Source: Pseudonocardia cypriaca (GTDB lineage Bacteria; Actinomycetota; Actinomycetes; Mycobacteriales; Pseudonocardiaceae). From it: DNA of 64,000 nt. Below are positions 33,592-42,060 of this stretch, piece by piece. Where the stretch lies: NCBI RefSeq assembly GCF_006717045.1, contig NZ_VFPH01000001.1:310001-374000 (forward strand), read 5' to 3'. The translations under genes and the position numbers were made by a program. How positions within the stretch are numbered: position 1 is the first letter of the stretch; every line of letters begins with the position of its first letter. A model generated the notes under the pieces. The model had not been told where the DNA came from. It saw nothing but the letters and a program-made list of their open reading frames with translations, and ran no database searches.

Positions 33592-34436
33592 TGCTCCGCC
33601 ACCCGACGGCCCCTGCGTCCGGCTGGCTGCCGGTGTCGCCGTGCGGGCCCGGCTGCCAGCCGCCGTCCGACGGAGCGCGGGCGCCGCTGGTGCTCGCCCG
33701 GCTCTGCGGCCTGGCTGCCGTGCTGGTGGCCGCGCTCGCCGGAGTCGGGTTGCTGCCGGGCCGGGCGCGTGCCCACTGGCTGCGCACCTGCTACCGGGCC
33801 GTCCTGCTGTGCTGCGGGGTCCGGCTGCGGGTGGCGGGCGAGCTCGGTGACGGTGGCGAGCTGCTCGCGGTGAACCACCTCTCGTGGATCGAGGTGCTCG
33901 CCGTGGGGACGCTGCGCCCGCTGCGGATGGTGGCGAAGCGCGAGATGGGCGACTGGCCGGCGATCGGCGGGGTCGCGCGGCGCAGCGGGGCGCTGTTCGT
34001 CGACCGGGCGGGGCTGCGCGGGCTGCGGGCGACGGTCGCGGCCACCGCCGACGCCCTGCGAGAAGGCGCCGACGTCGCCGTCTTCCCGGAGGGCACGACC
34101 TGGTGCGGTGCCGCGGCGGGACCGTTCCGGCGGGCGGTGTTCCAGGCCGCGATCGACGCGGGCGCGCCGGTGCGGCCGGTGGCCGTCGTGATGCGGCTGC
34201 CGAGTGGGGAGCGGGCCACGGCGGCGGCGTTCATCGGCGAGCAGACGCTCTGGGACTCCCTGATGCGGGTGCTGCGGCTGCCCGGTCTCGACTGCGAGCT
34301 CACGGTCCTACCGGCGCTGCCGCCGTCGTCGGACCGCCGCGAGCTGGCGAGGTCGGCCGGCGACGCGGTCGCCGCGGTGACGGGCGTGCCGCACCCGGCC
34401 ACCCGCCGCCGGCACCGCGCCCCCCTCGCCGCGTAA
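33591..34436 (+). CDS. OlsA/PlsC-like 1-acyl-glycerol-3-phosphate O-acyltransferase family protein
   Basis: 281 residues. A membrane helix around 35-55 (VLARLCGLAAVLVAALAGVG) is followed by the acyltransferase domain: motif I NHLSWIE, then FVDRAGLRGL, motif III FPEGTTWCG, and APVRPVAVV. The catalytic motif is normally HX4D; here the acidic residue is Glu. Next to the OlsB-like gene it is the natural candidate for O-acylation of lyso-ornithine lipid. Translational coupling supports this. Confidence 0.8.
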   Translation: MLRHPTAPASGWLPVSPCGPGCQPPSDGARAPLVLARLCGLAAVLVAALAGVGLLPGRARAHWLRTCYRAVLLCCGVRLRVAGELGDGGELLAVNHLSWIEVLAVGTLRPLRMVAKREMGDWPAIGGVARRSGALFVDRAGLRGLRATVAATADALREGADVAVFPEGTTWCGAAAGPFRRAVFQAAIDAGAPVRPVAVVMRLPSGERATAAAFIGEQTLWDSLMRVLRLPGLDCELTVLPALPPSSDRRELARSAGDAVAAVTGVPHPATRRRHRAPLAA

Positions 34437-34500
34437 CGGGCGCGACCGGCACGCATTCCGCGGCGACTATCCTGGCCCGCGGATCGATCGACCGGGGGAG

Positions 34501-35712
34501 GTGGCCGCCACGAGCGCGACCTACCTCGACCACGCCGCCACCACGCCGATGCTGCCCGAGGCCGTGGCGGCGATGGCGGAGGCACTCGGCCGCACCGGCA
34601 ACGCGTCGTCGCTGCACACGTCCGGCCGCCGCGCTCGGCGCGACGTGGAGGAGGCGCGCGAGCGCATCGCCGCCGCCGTGGGCGCCCGGCCGTCCGAGGT
34701 GGTGCTCACCACCGGCGGCACGGAGAGCGACAACCTCGCCGTCAAGGGTCTCTACTGGGCGCGCCACGACGCCGACGAGCGCCGCAACCGCGTGCTGGTC
34801 TCGGCCATCGAGCACCACGCCGTGCTGGACGCCGCGCAGTGGCTCGGCACGCACGAGGACGCCGAGGTCGAGCTGCTCGAAGTCGACGACGCAGGCCGTG
34901 TGCGCCCGGAGACGCTGCGCGCCGCCCTCGCCCGGGAGCCGGAGCGGGTCGCGCTGGTCTCGGTGATGTGGGCCAACAACGAGGTCGGCACCGTCAACCC
35001 GGTCCGCGAGCTCGCGGCGATCGCCCACGAGTTCGGCGTGCCGATGCACACCGACGCGGTCCAGGCCGTCGGGGTGCTCCCGGTCGACTTCGCCGCGTCC
35101 GGCGTCGATGCGCTGTCGCTCACCGGCCACAAGCTCGGCGGCCCGATCGGGGCGGGCGCCCTCCTGCTGGGGCGCGAGGTCGTGCTCACCCCACTGCTGC
35201 ACGGCGGCGGGCAGGAGCGCGACGTGCGGTCCGGCACCCTCGACACCCCGGCCGTGGTGGGGCTGGCCACGGCCGTGGAGATCGCCGTCGCCGACGCGCC
35301 TCGACGGGGCCCGGCGCTCGCCGCCCTGCGCGACGACCTCGTCGCCCGGATCACGGCCGTCGTGCCGGAGGCCACGCTGAACGGCGACCCGGGCACCGGC
35401 GTCGTCGAGGGCGGACCGTCGCGGCTGCCCGGCAACGCCCACCTGTCGTTCCCCGGGTGCGAGGGCGACAGCCTGCTCATGCTGCTCGACGCCCAGGGCA
35501 TCGAGTGCTCCACCGGGTCCGCCTGCACGGCCGGGGTGGCGCAGCCCAGTCACGTGCTGCTCGCGATGGGTGCCGACGAGGCCACCGCCCGCGGCTCGCT
35601 GCGGTTCTCCCTCGGCCACACGTCCACCGCGGCCGACGTCGACGCGGTCGTCGCCGCGATCGGCCCGGTCGTCGAGCGGGCCAGGCGCGCGGGGAAGGCC
35701 GTGGCGCGATGA
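34501..35712 (+). CDS. iscS: Cysteine desulfurase
   Basis: 403 residues, class V aminotransferase fold. The start YLDHAATTPMLPEA, PLP-lysine in SLTGHKLGGPIGAG, and active-site Cys loop STGSACTAGVAQPSHVL identify NifS/IscS. It supplies persulfide sulfur; being coupled (ATGA) to mnmA, its main job here is likely tRNA 2-thiouridylation, with iron-sulfur work possible. The GTG start at 34501 directly abuts a GGGGGAG run, an unusually close Shine-Dalgarno, but no later start fits. Confidence 0.95.
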   Translation: MAATSATYLDHAATTPMLPEAVAAMAEALGRTGNASSLHTSGRRARRDVEEARERIAAAVGARPSEVVLTTGGTESDNLAVKGLYWARHDADERRNRVLVSAIEHHAVLDAAQWLGTHEDAEVELLEVDDAGRVRPETLRAALAREPERVALVSVMWANNEVGTVNPVRELAAIAHEFGVPMHTDAVQAVGVLPVDFAASGVDALSLTGHKLGGPIGAGALLLGREVVLTPLLHGGGQERDVRSGTLDTPAVVGLATAVEIAVADAPRRGPALAALRDDLVARITAVVPEATLNGDPGTGVVEGGPSRLPGNAHLSFPGCEGDSLLMLLDAQGIECSTGSACTAGVAQPSHVLLAMGADEATARGSLRFSLGHTSTAADVDAVVAAIGPVVERARRAGKAVAR

Positions 35713-36785
35713 GGGTCCTCGCCGCGATGAGCGGCGGCGTCGACTCGGCGGTGGCCGCTGCGCGCGCCGTCGACGCCGGGCACGACGTCGTCGGCGTGCA
35801 CCTCGCGCTCTCCGAGACCCCGGACGCCCTGCGCAGCGGCTCCCGCGGCTGCTGCTCACGCGAGGACGCCGCCGACGCCCGCCGGGCCGCCGACGTGCTC
35901 GGCATCCCGTTCTACGTGTGGGACTTCGCGGCGCGCTTCCGCGAGGACGTGGTGGACGACTTCGTCGCCGCGTACGCCGCCGGGCAGACCCCGAACCCGT
36001 GCCTGCGGTGCAACGAGAAGATCAAGTTCGCCGCGCTGCTGGACAAGGCGCTCGCGCTGGGCTTCGACGCGGTCTGCACCGGGCACTACGCGCGGCTGGT
36101 GGCCGGAGAGCTGCGCCGGGCCGTCGACGCAGACAAGGACCAGTCGTACGTCCTCGCCGTGCTCACCGCACACCAGCTGGCGCACGCGATGTTCCCGATC
36201 GGAGACACGCAGAAGCCGGCCGTGCGCGCTGAGGCCGCGGAGCGCGGGCTCCGCGTCGCCGACAAGCCCGACAGCCACGACATCTGCTTCATCCCCTCCG
36301 GCGACACCCGGACGTTCCTCGGCTCCCGCCTCGGCGTCCGGTCGGGCGCCGTGGTCGACGCCGAGTCGGGGGCCGAGCTGGCGCGCCACGACGGCGTGCA
36401 CGGCTTCACGGTGGGCCAGCGCAAGGGCCTCGGCATCGACGCCCCCGCCCCCGACGGTCGCCCCCGGTACGTGCTCGGCATCGAGCCGGCCACCGGCACC
36501 GTGACGGTCGGGCCCGCCACGGCCCTCGACGTCCGCACGATCGAGGGTGAGCGCCCGGTCTGGAGCGCGGGTGTCGCGCCGGGAGCCCGGTTCGACTGCG
36601 TTGCGCAGGTCCGCGCCCACGGCGGCCTGGCCGCGGCCGTCGCCGAGCCCACGGCCGACGGCCTGCGCGTCGAGCTCGCCGAGCCGCTGCGGGGCGTGGC
36701 CCCCGGCCAGGCGGTGGCGCTATACCGCCCCGACCCGGGAGGCGACATCGTCCTGGGCAGCGCCACGATCACCGCGACCGCGTAG
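35709..36785 (+). CDS. mnmA: tRNA-specific 2-thiouridylase
   Basis: 358 residues. The PP-loop ATPase motif MSGGVDSAVAAARA is at the N-terminus, the catalytic Cys pair lies in PNPCLRCNEKIKF and DSHDICFIPSGD, and GHYARL and TVGQRKGLGI follow. It thiolates U34 of tRNAs for Lys, Glu and Gln using sulfur from the desulfurase encoded just upstream, with a 4-nt overlap. A 22-bp inverted repeat array begins 1 nt after its stop codon. Confidence 0.96.
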   Translation: MRVLAAMSGGVDSAVAAARAVDAGHDVVGVHLALSETPDALRSGSRGCCSREDAADARRAADVLGIPFYVWDFAARFREDVVDDFVAAYAAGQTPNPCLRCNEKIKFAALLDKALALGFDAVCTGHYARLVAGELRRAVDADKDQSYVLAVLTAHQLAHAMFPIGDTQKPAVRAEAAERGLRVADKPDSHDICFIPSGDTRTFLGSRLGVRSGAVVDAESGAELARHDGVHGFTVGQRKGLGIDAPAPDGRPRYVLGIEPATGTVTVGPATALDVRTIEGERPVWSAGVAPGARFDCVAQVRAHGGLAAAVAEPTADGLRVELAEPLRGVAPGQAVALYRPDPGGDIVLGSATITATA

Positions 36786-36786
36786 C

Positions 36787-36936
36787 GCGACTCGCACGCA
36801 CTCACACCGCGACTCGCGCGCACTCACGCCGCGACTCGCGCGCACGGAGACCGCGACTCGCGGGCACGGGCGTCCAGACCTCCGCGAGTCGCGCTCTGAG
36901 TGCACGCGAGTCGCGGGCTGGGTGCACGTGTGTCGC
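36787..36936. repeat. Inverted tandem array of 22-bp units (4 forward, 3 reverse)
   Basis: GCGACTCGC starts at 36787, 36809, 36831 and 36853. After a 22-nt centre, the reverse complement GCGAGTCGC starts at 36884 and 36906, with a degenerate copy GTGTGTCGC at 36928. All steps are exactly 22 bp. Linkers resemble GCGCACTCA. The centre begins GGGCACGGG, close to GGGCCCGGG in the array at 27164-27335. The array abuts the mnmA stop. Confidence 0.9.
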
Positions 36937-36994
36937 GGGCTCGCCATGGCGGGGCCCCGGCATGCGGCGGGGCCGGCGGTGGTAGACAGCGGCC

Positions 36995-38146
36995 GTGAGT
37001 ACCGATCCGCTCGAGGCCGCCCTCGCCGCTGCCGGCCTGACCGGCGCCAGGCCGGGGGACACGGTGGGGGGCGGTGGCTTCGTCGTGGCCGAGCCCGCCG
37101 ACGAGGAGCCGGCCGCTCCGCCGGCGCGTTGGCCCGACGGCGCGGCGACCGGCGTCGGCTCGCTCCCGGGCACGGAAGCCCGGGAGGCCGCGGCCACCGT
37201 GGTGGGTGAGCTGCCGCTGCTGCCGCACCTGCCGGAGCTGCCGGCCCGCGGTGTCGGGGCGGACATGATCGGCCGGACGGCCGGGATGCTCGTCGACATC
37301 GCGGTCGAGGTCGTGCCCACCGCCTACCGGGTGGCGGCGCGGCCCGGCCGGGACCACCGCCGGGCCGTCGACCTGCTCCGCAGCGACATCGACGCCTTCG
37401 AGGAGGCCTGCGAGCCGGCGCGGCCGGAGTGGGTGAAGGTGCAGGCCGCGGGGCCGTGGACGCTGGCCGCCGCCGTCGAGCTGCACACCGGCCACCGCGT
37501 GCTGACCGACCGGGGTGCGGTCCGGGAGTTCACCGCGAGCCTCCTGGAGGGGTTGCGCGCACACGTGGCGGAGGTGGCCACCCGCACCGGCGCGCACGTC
37601 CTCGTCCAGCTCGACGAGCCGACGCTGCCCGCGGTGCTGGCGGGCGCGCTGCCCACGGCGTCCGGCTACGGCACCGTGCGGGCGGTCGGGCGGACGGAGG
37701 CCCAGGACGCCCTGCGGGACATCGTCTCGGCGCTCGACGTCCCGGTGGTGGTGCACTGCTGCGCCGACCGGCCGCCCATCCGGTTGCTCGCGGGCATCGG
37801 CGCGGCGGGGGTCGGGATCGACGCCACGCTGCCGGTGTTCCGCGGGGAGACGGCGCTGCCGGCGGCGCTCGACGCGCTCGGCGAGACCTGGGACGCGGGC
37901 ACGCCACTGCTGCTCGGCCTGGTGCCGGGGCTCGAGCCGGCGAGGCCGCCGCAGCTGCGCGATCTCGCGCGTCCGGTGTTCGACCTCGCCGATCGGCTCG
38001 GGTTCGACCGGTCCCGCCTCGGTGCCCTCACCGTCCCGACGCCCACCTGCGGGCTGGCGGGGGCGACACCGGAGTGGGCGGGGCGGGCGATGGCGCTGGT
38101 CCGCGACCTGGGGCAGGCTTTCGTCGACCCGCCGGAGGACTGGTAG
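36995..38146 (+). CDS. MetE-like (cobalamin-independent methionine synthase C-domain) protein
   Basis: 383 residues, related to the catalytic barrel of MetE but short. GVGSLPGTEAREAA near residue 50 and the zinc-ligand regions VVVHCCADRPP and PTPTCGLAGATPEWA are visible. It lacks the full-length MetE N-terminal domain and belongs to the archaeal/actinobacterial short group (Rv3015c-like by synteny). The methyl donor and acceptor are unknown. It lies between the mnmA repeat array and ligA. Confidence 0.82.
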   Translation: MSTDPLEAALAAAGLTGARPGDTVGGGGFVVAEPADEEPAAPPARWPDGAATGVGSLPGTEAREAAATVVGELPLLPHLPELPARGVGADMIGRTAGMLVDIAVEVVPTAYRVAARPGRDHRRAVDLLRSDIDAFEEACEPARPEWVKVQAAGPWTLAAAVELHTGHRVLTDRGAVREFTASLLEGLRAHVAEVATRTGAHVLVQLDEPTLPAVLAGALPTASGYGTVRAVGRTEAQDALRDIVSALDVPVVVHCCADRPPIRLLAGIGAAGVGIDATLPVFRGETALPAALDALGETWDAGTPLLLGLVPGLEPARPPQLRDLARPVFDLADRLGFDRSRLGALTVPTPTCGLAGATPEWAGRAMALVRDLGQAFVDPPEDW

Positions 38147-38214
38147 CCGCTCTCGGCGAGTCGCGGTGAGCGGTTTCCGCCGGATGTCGGTACTCGTCGC
38201 TAACCTCTGTGCTC

Positions 38215-40506
38215 GTGAGCAGTGACTCGGACGTGCGCGAACGCCACGCGCGGCTGGCCGCAGAGGTGGCCGACCACCAGTTCCGCTACTACGTGCTCGA
38301 CTCGCCCGCCATCTCCGACGGGCAGTTCGACGCACTGTGGCGCGAGCTGGTCGAGCTGGAGAGCGCGCACCCCGAGCTGGTCACGCCGGAGTCGCCCACG
38401 CAGCGGGTGGTCGGGAAGTTCGCCACCGACTTCACGGCGCACGACCACCTCGAGCGCATGCTCAGCCTCGACAACACGTTCACCGAGGACGAGCTGCGCG
38501 CCTGGGCCGAGCGGATCACGCGCGACGTCGGCGAGGGCAAGCTCCATTACCTGTGCGAGCTCAAGATCGACGGGCTGGCCGTCAACCTGCTCTACGAGAA
38601 CGGCAAGCTCACGCGTGCGCTCACCCGCGGCGACGGCCGCACCGGCGAGGACATCACGCTCAACATGCGCACCCTCGACGAGGTGCCCGACCGCCTCACC
38701 GGCACCGACGAGTTCCCGGTGCCCGCGCTGGTCGAGGTGCGCGGCGAGGTCTACTTCCGGCTGGAGGACTTCCAGGCGCTCAACGCCTCCCTCGTGGAGG
38801 CGGGCAAACCGCCGTTCGCCAACCCGCGCAACACCGCGGCCGGCTCGCTGCGGCAGAAGGACCCGAAGGTCACCGCTTCCCGGAACCTGCGGCTGATCTG
38901 CCACGGGTTCGGCAAGCGCGAGGGGTTCACCCTCGAACGCCAGTCCCAGGGCTACGACGCGCTGCGCGCGTGGGGCCTGCCGGTGTCGGAGCGCAGCGCC
39001 GTGCTCACCGGGATCGACGAGGTGCTCGCCCACGTCGAGTACTGGGGCGAGCACCGCCACGACATCGAGCACGAGATCGACGGCGTCGTCGTCAAGGTCG
39101 ACGAGGTCGCGCTCCAGCGGCGGCTCGGGTCCACGTCCCGGGCGCCCCGCTGGGCCATCGCGTACAAGTACCCGCCGGAGGAGGCCACCACCAAGCTCCT
39201 CGACATCCAGGTCAACGTCGGCCGCACCGGGCGCGTCACACCGTTCGCGCAGATGGAGCCGGTCGTCGTCGCCGGGTCCACGGTCGCGCTGGCCACTCTG
39301 CACAACGCGCAGGAGGTCAAGCGCAAGGGCGTGCTCATCGGCGACCGCGTGGTCATCCGCAAGGCGGGCGACGTCATCCCCGAGGTGCTCGGGCCGGTCG
39401 TCGACATGCGCGACGGCACCGAGCGCGAGTTCGTGATGCCCACCCACTGCCCGGAGTGCGGCACCGAGCTGGCCCAGCAGAAGGCGGGCGACGTCGACCT
39501 GCGCTGCCCCAACGCCCGGTCCTGCCCCGCGCAGCTGCGCGAGCGGCTGTTCCACGTGGCGGGGCGCGGTGCCTTCGACATCGAGGGCCTCGGCTACGAG
39601 GCGGCCACCGCGCTGCTCACCTCCGGGGTGGTGCAGGACGAGGGCGACGTCTTCGGGCTCACGGAGGCCGACCTGCTGCGGGTCGAGCTCTTCCGCAAGA
39701 AGGACGGCGAGCTGTCCGCCAACGGCCACCGGCTCCTCGCCAACCTGGACGCGGCGAAGGACCGGCCGTTGTGGCGGGTGCTCGTGGGCCTGTCCATCCG
39801 CCACGTCGGGCCCACGGCCGCGCAGGCGCTGGCGCGCGAGTTCCGGTCGATGGAGGCGATCGAGACCGCCGCGGAGGAGGCCGCACGGGCCACCGCGGAG
39901 GCCGGGCTCGTGATCACCTCCGACGGCACCGCCGACGACGTGGACGACGACGCTTCGGCGCCGGCGGCAACCGGGGCCGAAGCGGTCGCCGCTGCCACCG
40001 AGGCGTCCCCCGAGGACCGCGCCGCGGCCGAGGAGCGCGCGGCCCGCGACGCCGCACGCGCCCAGGCCAAGGCGCTCGCCGCGGCGCTCGCCCCGATCGC
40101 GAGTGTGGAGGGCGTCGGCCCCACCATCGCGGCGGCCCTGCGCGACTGGTTCTCGGTCGACTGGCACCGGGAGGTCGTCCGCAAGTGGCGGGCAGCCGGC
40201 GTGCGGATGGTCGACGAGGTCGACGCGTCGGTGCCGCGCACCCTCGAGGGCATGTCGATCGTGATCACCGGCTCGATGGACGGCTTCTCCCGCGACGAGG
40301 CCAAGGAGGCCATCACCGCTCGCGGGGGCCGGGCCGCGGGGTCGGTGTCGAAGAAGACCGCGTTCGTCGTCGCGGGCGACGCGCCGGGCTCGAAGTACGA
40401 CAAGGCGCTCGAGATCGGCGTTCCGATCCTCGACGAGGCCGGCTTCCGCGTGCTGCTGGAGCGGGGGCCGGAGGCCGCGCGGGAGGTCGCCACGTTCGAG
40501 TCCTGA
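38215..40506 (+). CDS. ligA: NAD-dependent DNA ligase
   Basis: About 763 residues, longer than the usual 660-700. The Ia domain and the adenylation motif CELKIDGLAVNLLYENGKL (KXDG) are followed by GEVYF and NPRNTAAGSLRQKD, then the OB domain and the zinc finger CPECGTELAQQKAGDVDLRC. The HhH region and C-terminal BRCT (SIVITGSMDGFSRDEAKEAI) are present. An Ala/Asp/Glu-rich insertion of about 65 residues interrupts the HhH domain around residues 560-625. A TAACCT box ends 8 nt before GTG 38215, suggesting a leaderless start there rather than at GTG 38209. Confidence 0.95.
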   Translation: MSSDSDVRERHARLAAEVADHQFRYYVLDSPAISDGQFDALWRELVELESAHPELVTPESPTQRVVGKFATDFTAHDHLERMLSLDNTFTEDELRAWAERITRDVGEGKLHYLCELKIDGLAVNLLYENGKLTRALTRGDGRTGEDITLNMRTLDEVPDRLTGTDEFPVPALVEVRGEVYFRLEDFQALNASLVEAGKPPFANPRNTAAGSLRQKDPKVTASRNLRLICHGFGKREGFTLERQSQGYDALRAWGLPVSERSAVLTGIDEVLAHVEYWGEHRHDIEHEIDGVVVKVDEVALQRRLGSTSRAPRWAIAYKYPPEEATTKLLDIQVNVGRTGRVTPFAQMEPVVVAGSTVALATLHNAQEVKRKGVLIGDRVVIRKAGDVIPEVLGPVVDMRDGTEREFVMPTHCPECGTELAQQKAGDVDLRCPNARSCPAQLRERLFHVAGRGAFDIEGLGYEAATALLTSGVVQDEGDVFGLTEADLLRVELFRKKDGELSANGHRLLANLDAAKDRPLWRVLVGLSIRHVGPTAAQALAREFRSMEAIETAAEEAARATAEAGLVITSDGTADDVDDDASAPAATGAEAVAAATEASPEDRAAAEERAARDAARAQAKALAAALAPIASVEGVGPTIAAALRDWFSVDWHREVVRKWRAAGVRMVDEVDASVPRTLEGMSIVITGSMDGFSRDEAKEAITARGGRAAGSVSKKTAFVVAGDAPGSKYDKALEIGVPILDEAGFRVLLERGPEAAREVATFES

Positions 40507-40585
40507 CCGGCATGATCATCCCCACCGGGAGCACGTACGATCCGGGCGTCCGACGGCTAGGATTCCCGGGAATGGGGGTGCCAGC

Positions 40586-41332
40586 GTGCTGCAGGCGGTG
40601 CTGAACGGGTCGTGGCCGGCCGACGCGCATCCCCTGCTCCCGGTGAGCGCCCGCCACCTCGCCCGTGACGCCCGCGCGGTCGCCGAGCTGAACATCACCT
40701 CCGTGCACGTGCACCCCCGCGACCCCTCGGGGCTCGAGACGCTCGACCCGGTGTTCGTCGGCGACACGGTGGCGGCCATCCGGGCCCAGGTGCCGTCGAT
40801 GGAGATCGGTGTCACCACCGGCCGTTGGATCGAGCGCGACCCGCGCAAGCGGATCGAGGCCGTGCTCGCGTGGGGCCACCTCGGTGTCGGCAAGCCGGAC
40901 GTGTGCTCGGTCAACGTGCACGAGAAGGGCTGGGTCGACGTCTGCGCCGCCGCCCGTTCGGTGGGCATCGGCATCGAGCTCGGCGTGTGGACCAGCGGCG
41001 ACGCCGTCACGTTGCGCACCAACGGCGTGCCGCCCGGCACCACGCGGGTGCTCGCCGAGTCCACCGTCACCGACCCGAGCACCGCCGTGGCGGAGGGCCT
41101 CCGCGTCCTGCGAGCGCTCGGCTCGATGCCGGTGCCGATCCTGCTGCACGGCGAGGACACGGGCGCGTGGCCCGTGCTGGAGCAGGCGATGATGCTGGGC
41201 GTCGACACCCGGATCGGGTTCGAGGACGTTCTCGTCACCCCGAACGGATATCTGGCCGCGGGCAACGACCACCTCGTCTCGGAGGCGCTGGCGATCCGCC
41301 GGAAGCTGCGCAGCAGCGGCTACCGCGTCTAG
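40586..41332 (+). CDS. BKACE-family (DUF849) beta-keto acid cleavage enzyme-like protein
   Basis: 248 residues, TIM-barrel DUF849. Metal-binding HVHPRD (about residue 46) and SVNVHEKGWVD, VWTSGDAVTLRTN and LLHGEDTGAWPVLEQA match the family; RIGFEDVLVTPNG near the end carries the conserved Arg/Glu. Members condense beta-keto acids with acetyl-CoA. It is somewhat shorter than the typical 270-310 residues. The substrate is unknown. A TAGGAT box lies 23 nt upstream of the GTG start. Confidence 0.82.
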   Translation: MLQAVLNGSWPADAHPLLPVSARHLARDARAVAELNITSVHVHPRDPSGLETLDPVFVGDTVAAIRAQVPSMEIGVTTGRWIERDPRKRIEAVLAWGHLGVGKPDVCSVNVHEKGWVDVCAAARSVGIGIELGVWTSGDAVTLRTNGVPPGTTRVLAESTVTDPSTAVAEGLRVLRALGSMPVPILLHGEDTGAWPVLEQAMMLGVDTRIGFEDVLVTPNGYLAAGNDHLVSEALAIRRKLRSSGYRV

Positions 41333-41416
41333 TCCTGCTGTAGCTGTTCCGCCTGGTCTCCGGGTGCGTTCCGCGGAACGCGGTCGGGTGCCGTCGGTGC
41401 CGTGGCCCTCGCCCCA

Positions 41417-41791
41417 TCAGGCCGTGGGGACCTTGTCCAGGAAGCCCACGACGCCCGTGATGCGGCCGTCCGCGTCGACCATCGCCACGTCGAAGCCGAT
41501 CACCAGCGGCTCGGCGCCCTCCGGGCCGAGGCCCCACTGGAAGCGGCAGACGTCGTGGTGGGCGTCGACCTCGCCGACGGGGGTGAACCGCATCCCCGGG
41601 AACTGCTCCTGTGCGCCTGCGATCAGGGCGTCGAGCGCGTCGGTGCCGGTGACGTCGGCGAGCGGGTCGACGTATCGCGCGTTCGGGGCGAACACGGCTT
41701 CGACGGCCGCGCGCCGCTCGGCGGGGTCGGTGGCGTTCCACGCGGCCAGGTAGCGCTGCACGAGGGTGGCGGTGGGGGTCGTGGTGGTCAT
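41417..41791 (-). CDS. SnoaL-like / NTF2-fold protein
   Basis: 124 residues. ATLVQRYLAAWNATDPAERRAAVEAVFAPN, then YVDPLADVTG, and FDVAMVDADGRITGVVGFLDKVP are characteristic of SnoaL-like polyketide-cyclase or steroid-isomerase folds. The precise ligand is unknown. The ATG at 41791 has GGAAGGAAGAACG upstream. The 269-bp gap to the divergent reductase at 42061 contains no other gene I can support. Confidence 0.8.
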   Translation of the reverse strand: MTTTTPTATLVQRYLAAWNATDPAERRAAVEAVFAPNARYVDPLADVTGTDALDALIAGAQEQFPGMRFTPVGEVDAHHDVCRFQWGLGPEGAEPLVIGFDVAMVDADGRITGVVGFLDKVPTA

Positions 41792-42060
41792 CGTTCTTCC
41801 TTCCGGTCGGCTGCTGACGACGAGAAGCCTCGCCCGGACGAGGTGCCCCGGTCGATGACGTCGGAGGTAAGGCTCGAGCGCGGCCGGTGGTGCGACCGCC
41901 CCTGACGTGCTCCTGGCAGCGTCTACGGGGTCTGCGGGGACCATGGCGATCACGAGTTTCGGTCTTCCGCATCCGATTTTTGCGTTCGCCACAGAACTGC
42001 CCTCCGGGCCGTGGCCGGAGCCGTGGCAACGTGTGGGATGCGCGCAATAGCGTTGCGGAC

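Noticed and set aside
41792..42060. Extended N-terminus of the ferredoxin reductase from 41887
   Set aside because: The TAGCGT box and the Rv3230c-like N-terminus support the ATG at 42061; the extension has no family similarity that I can see.
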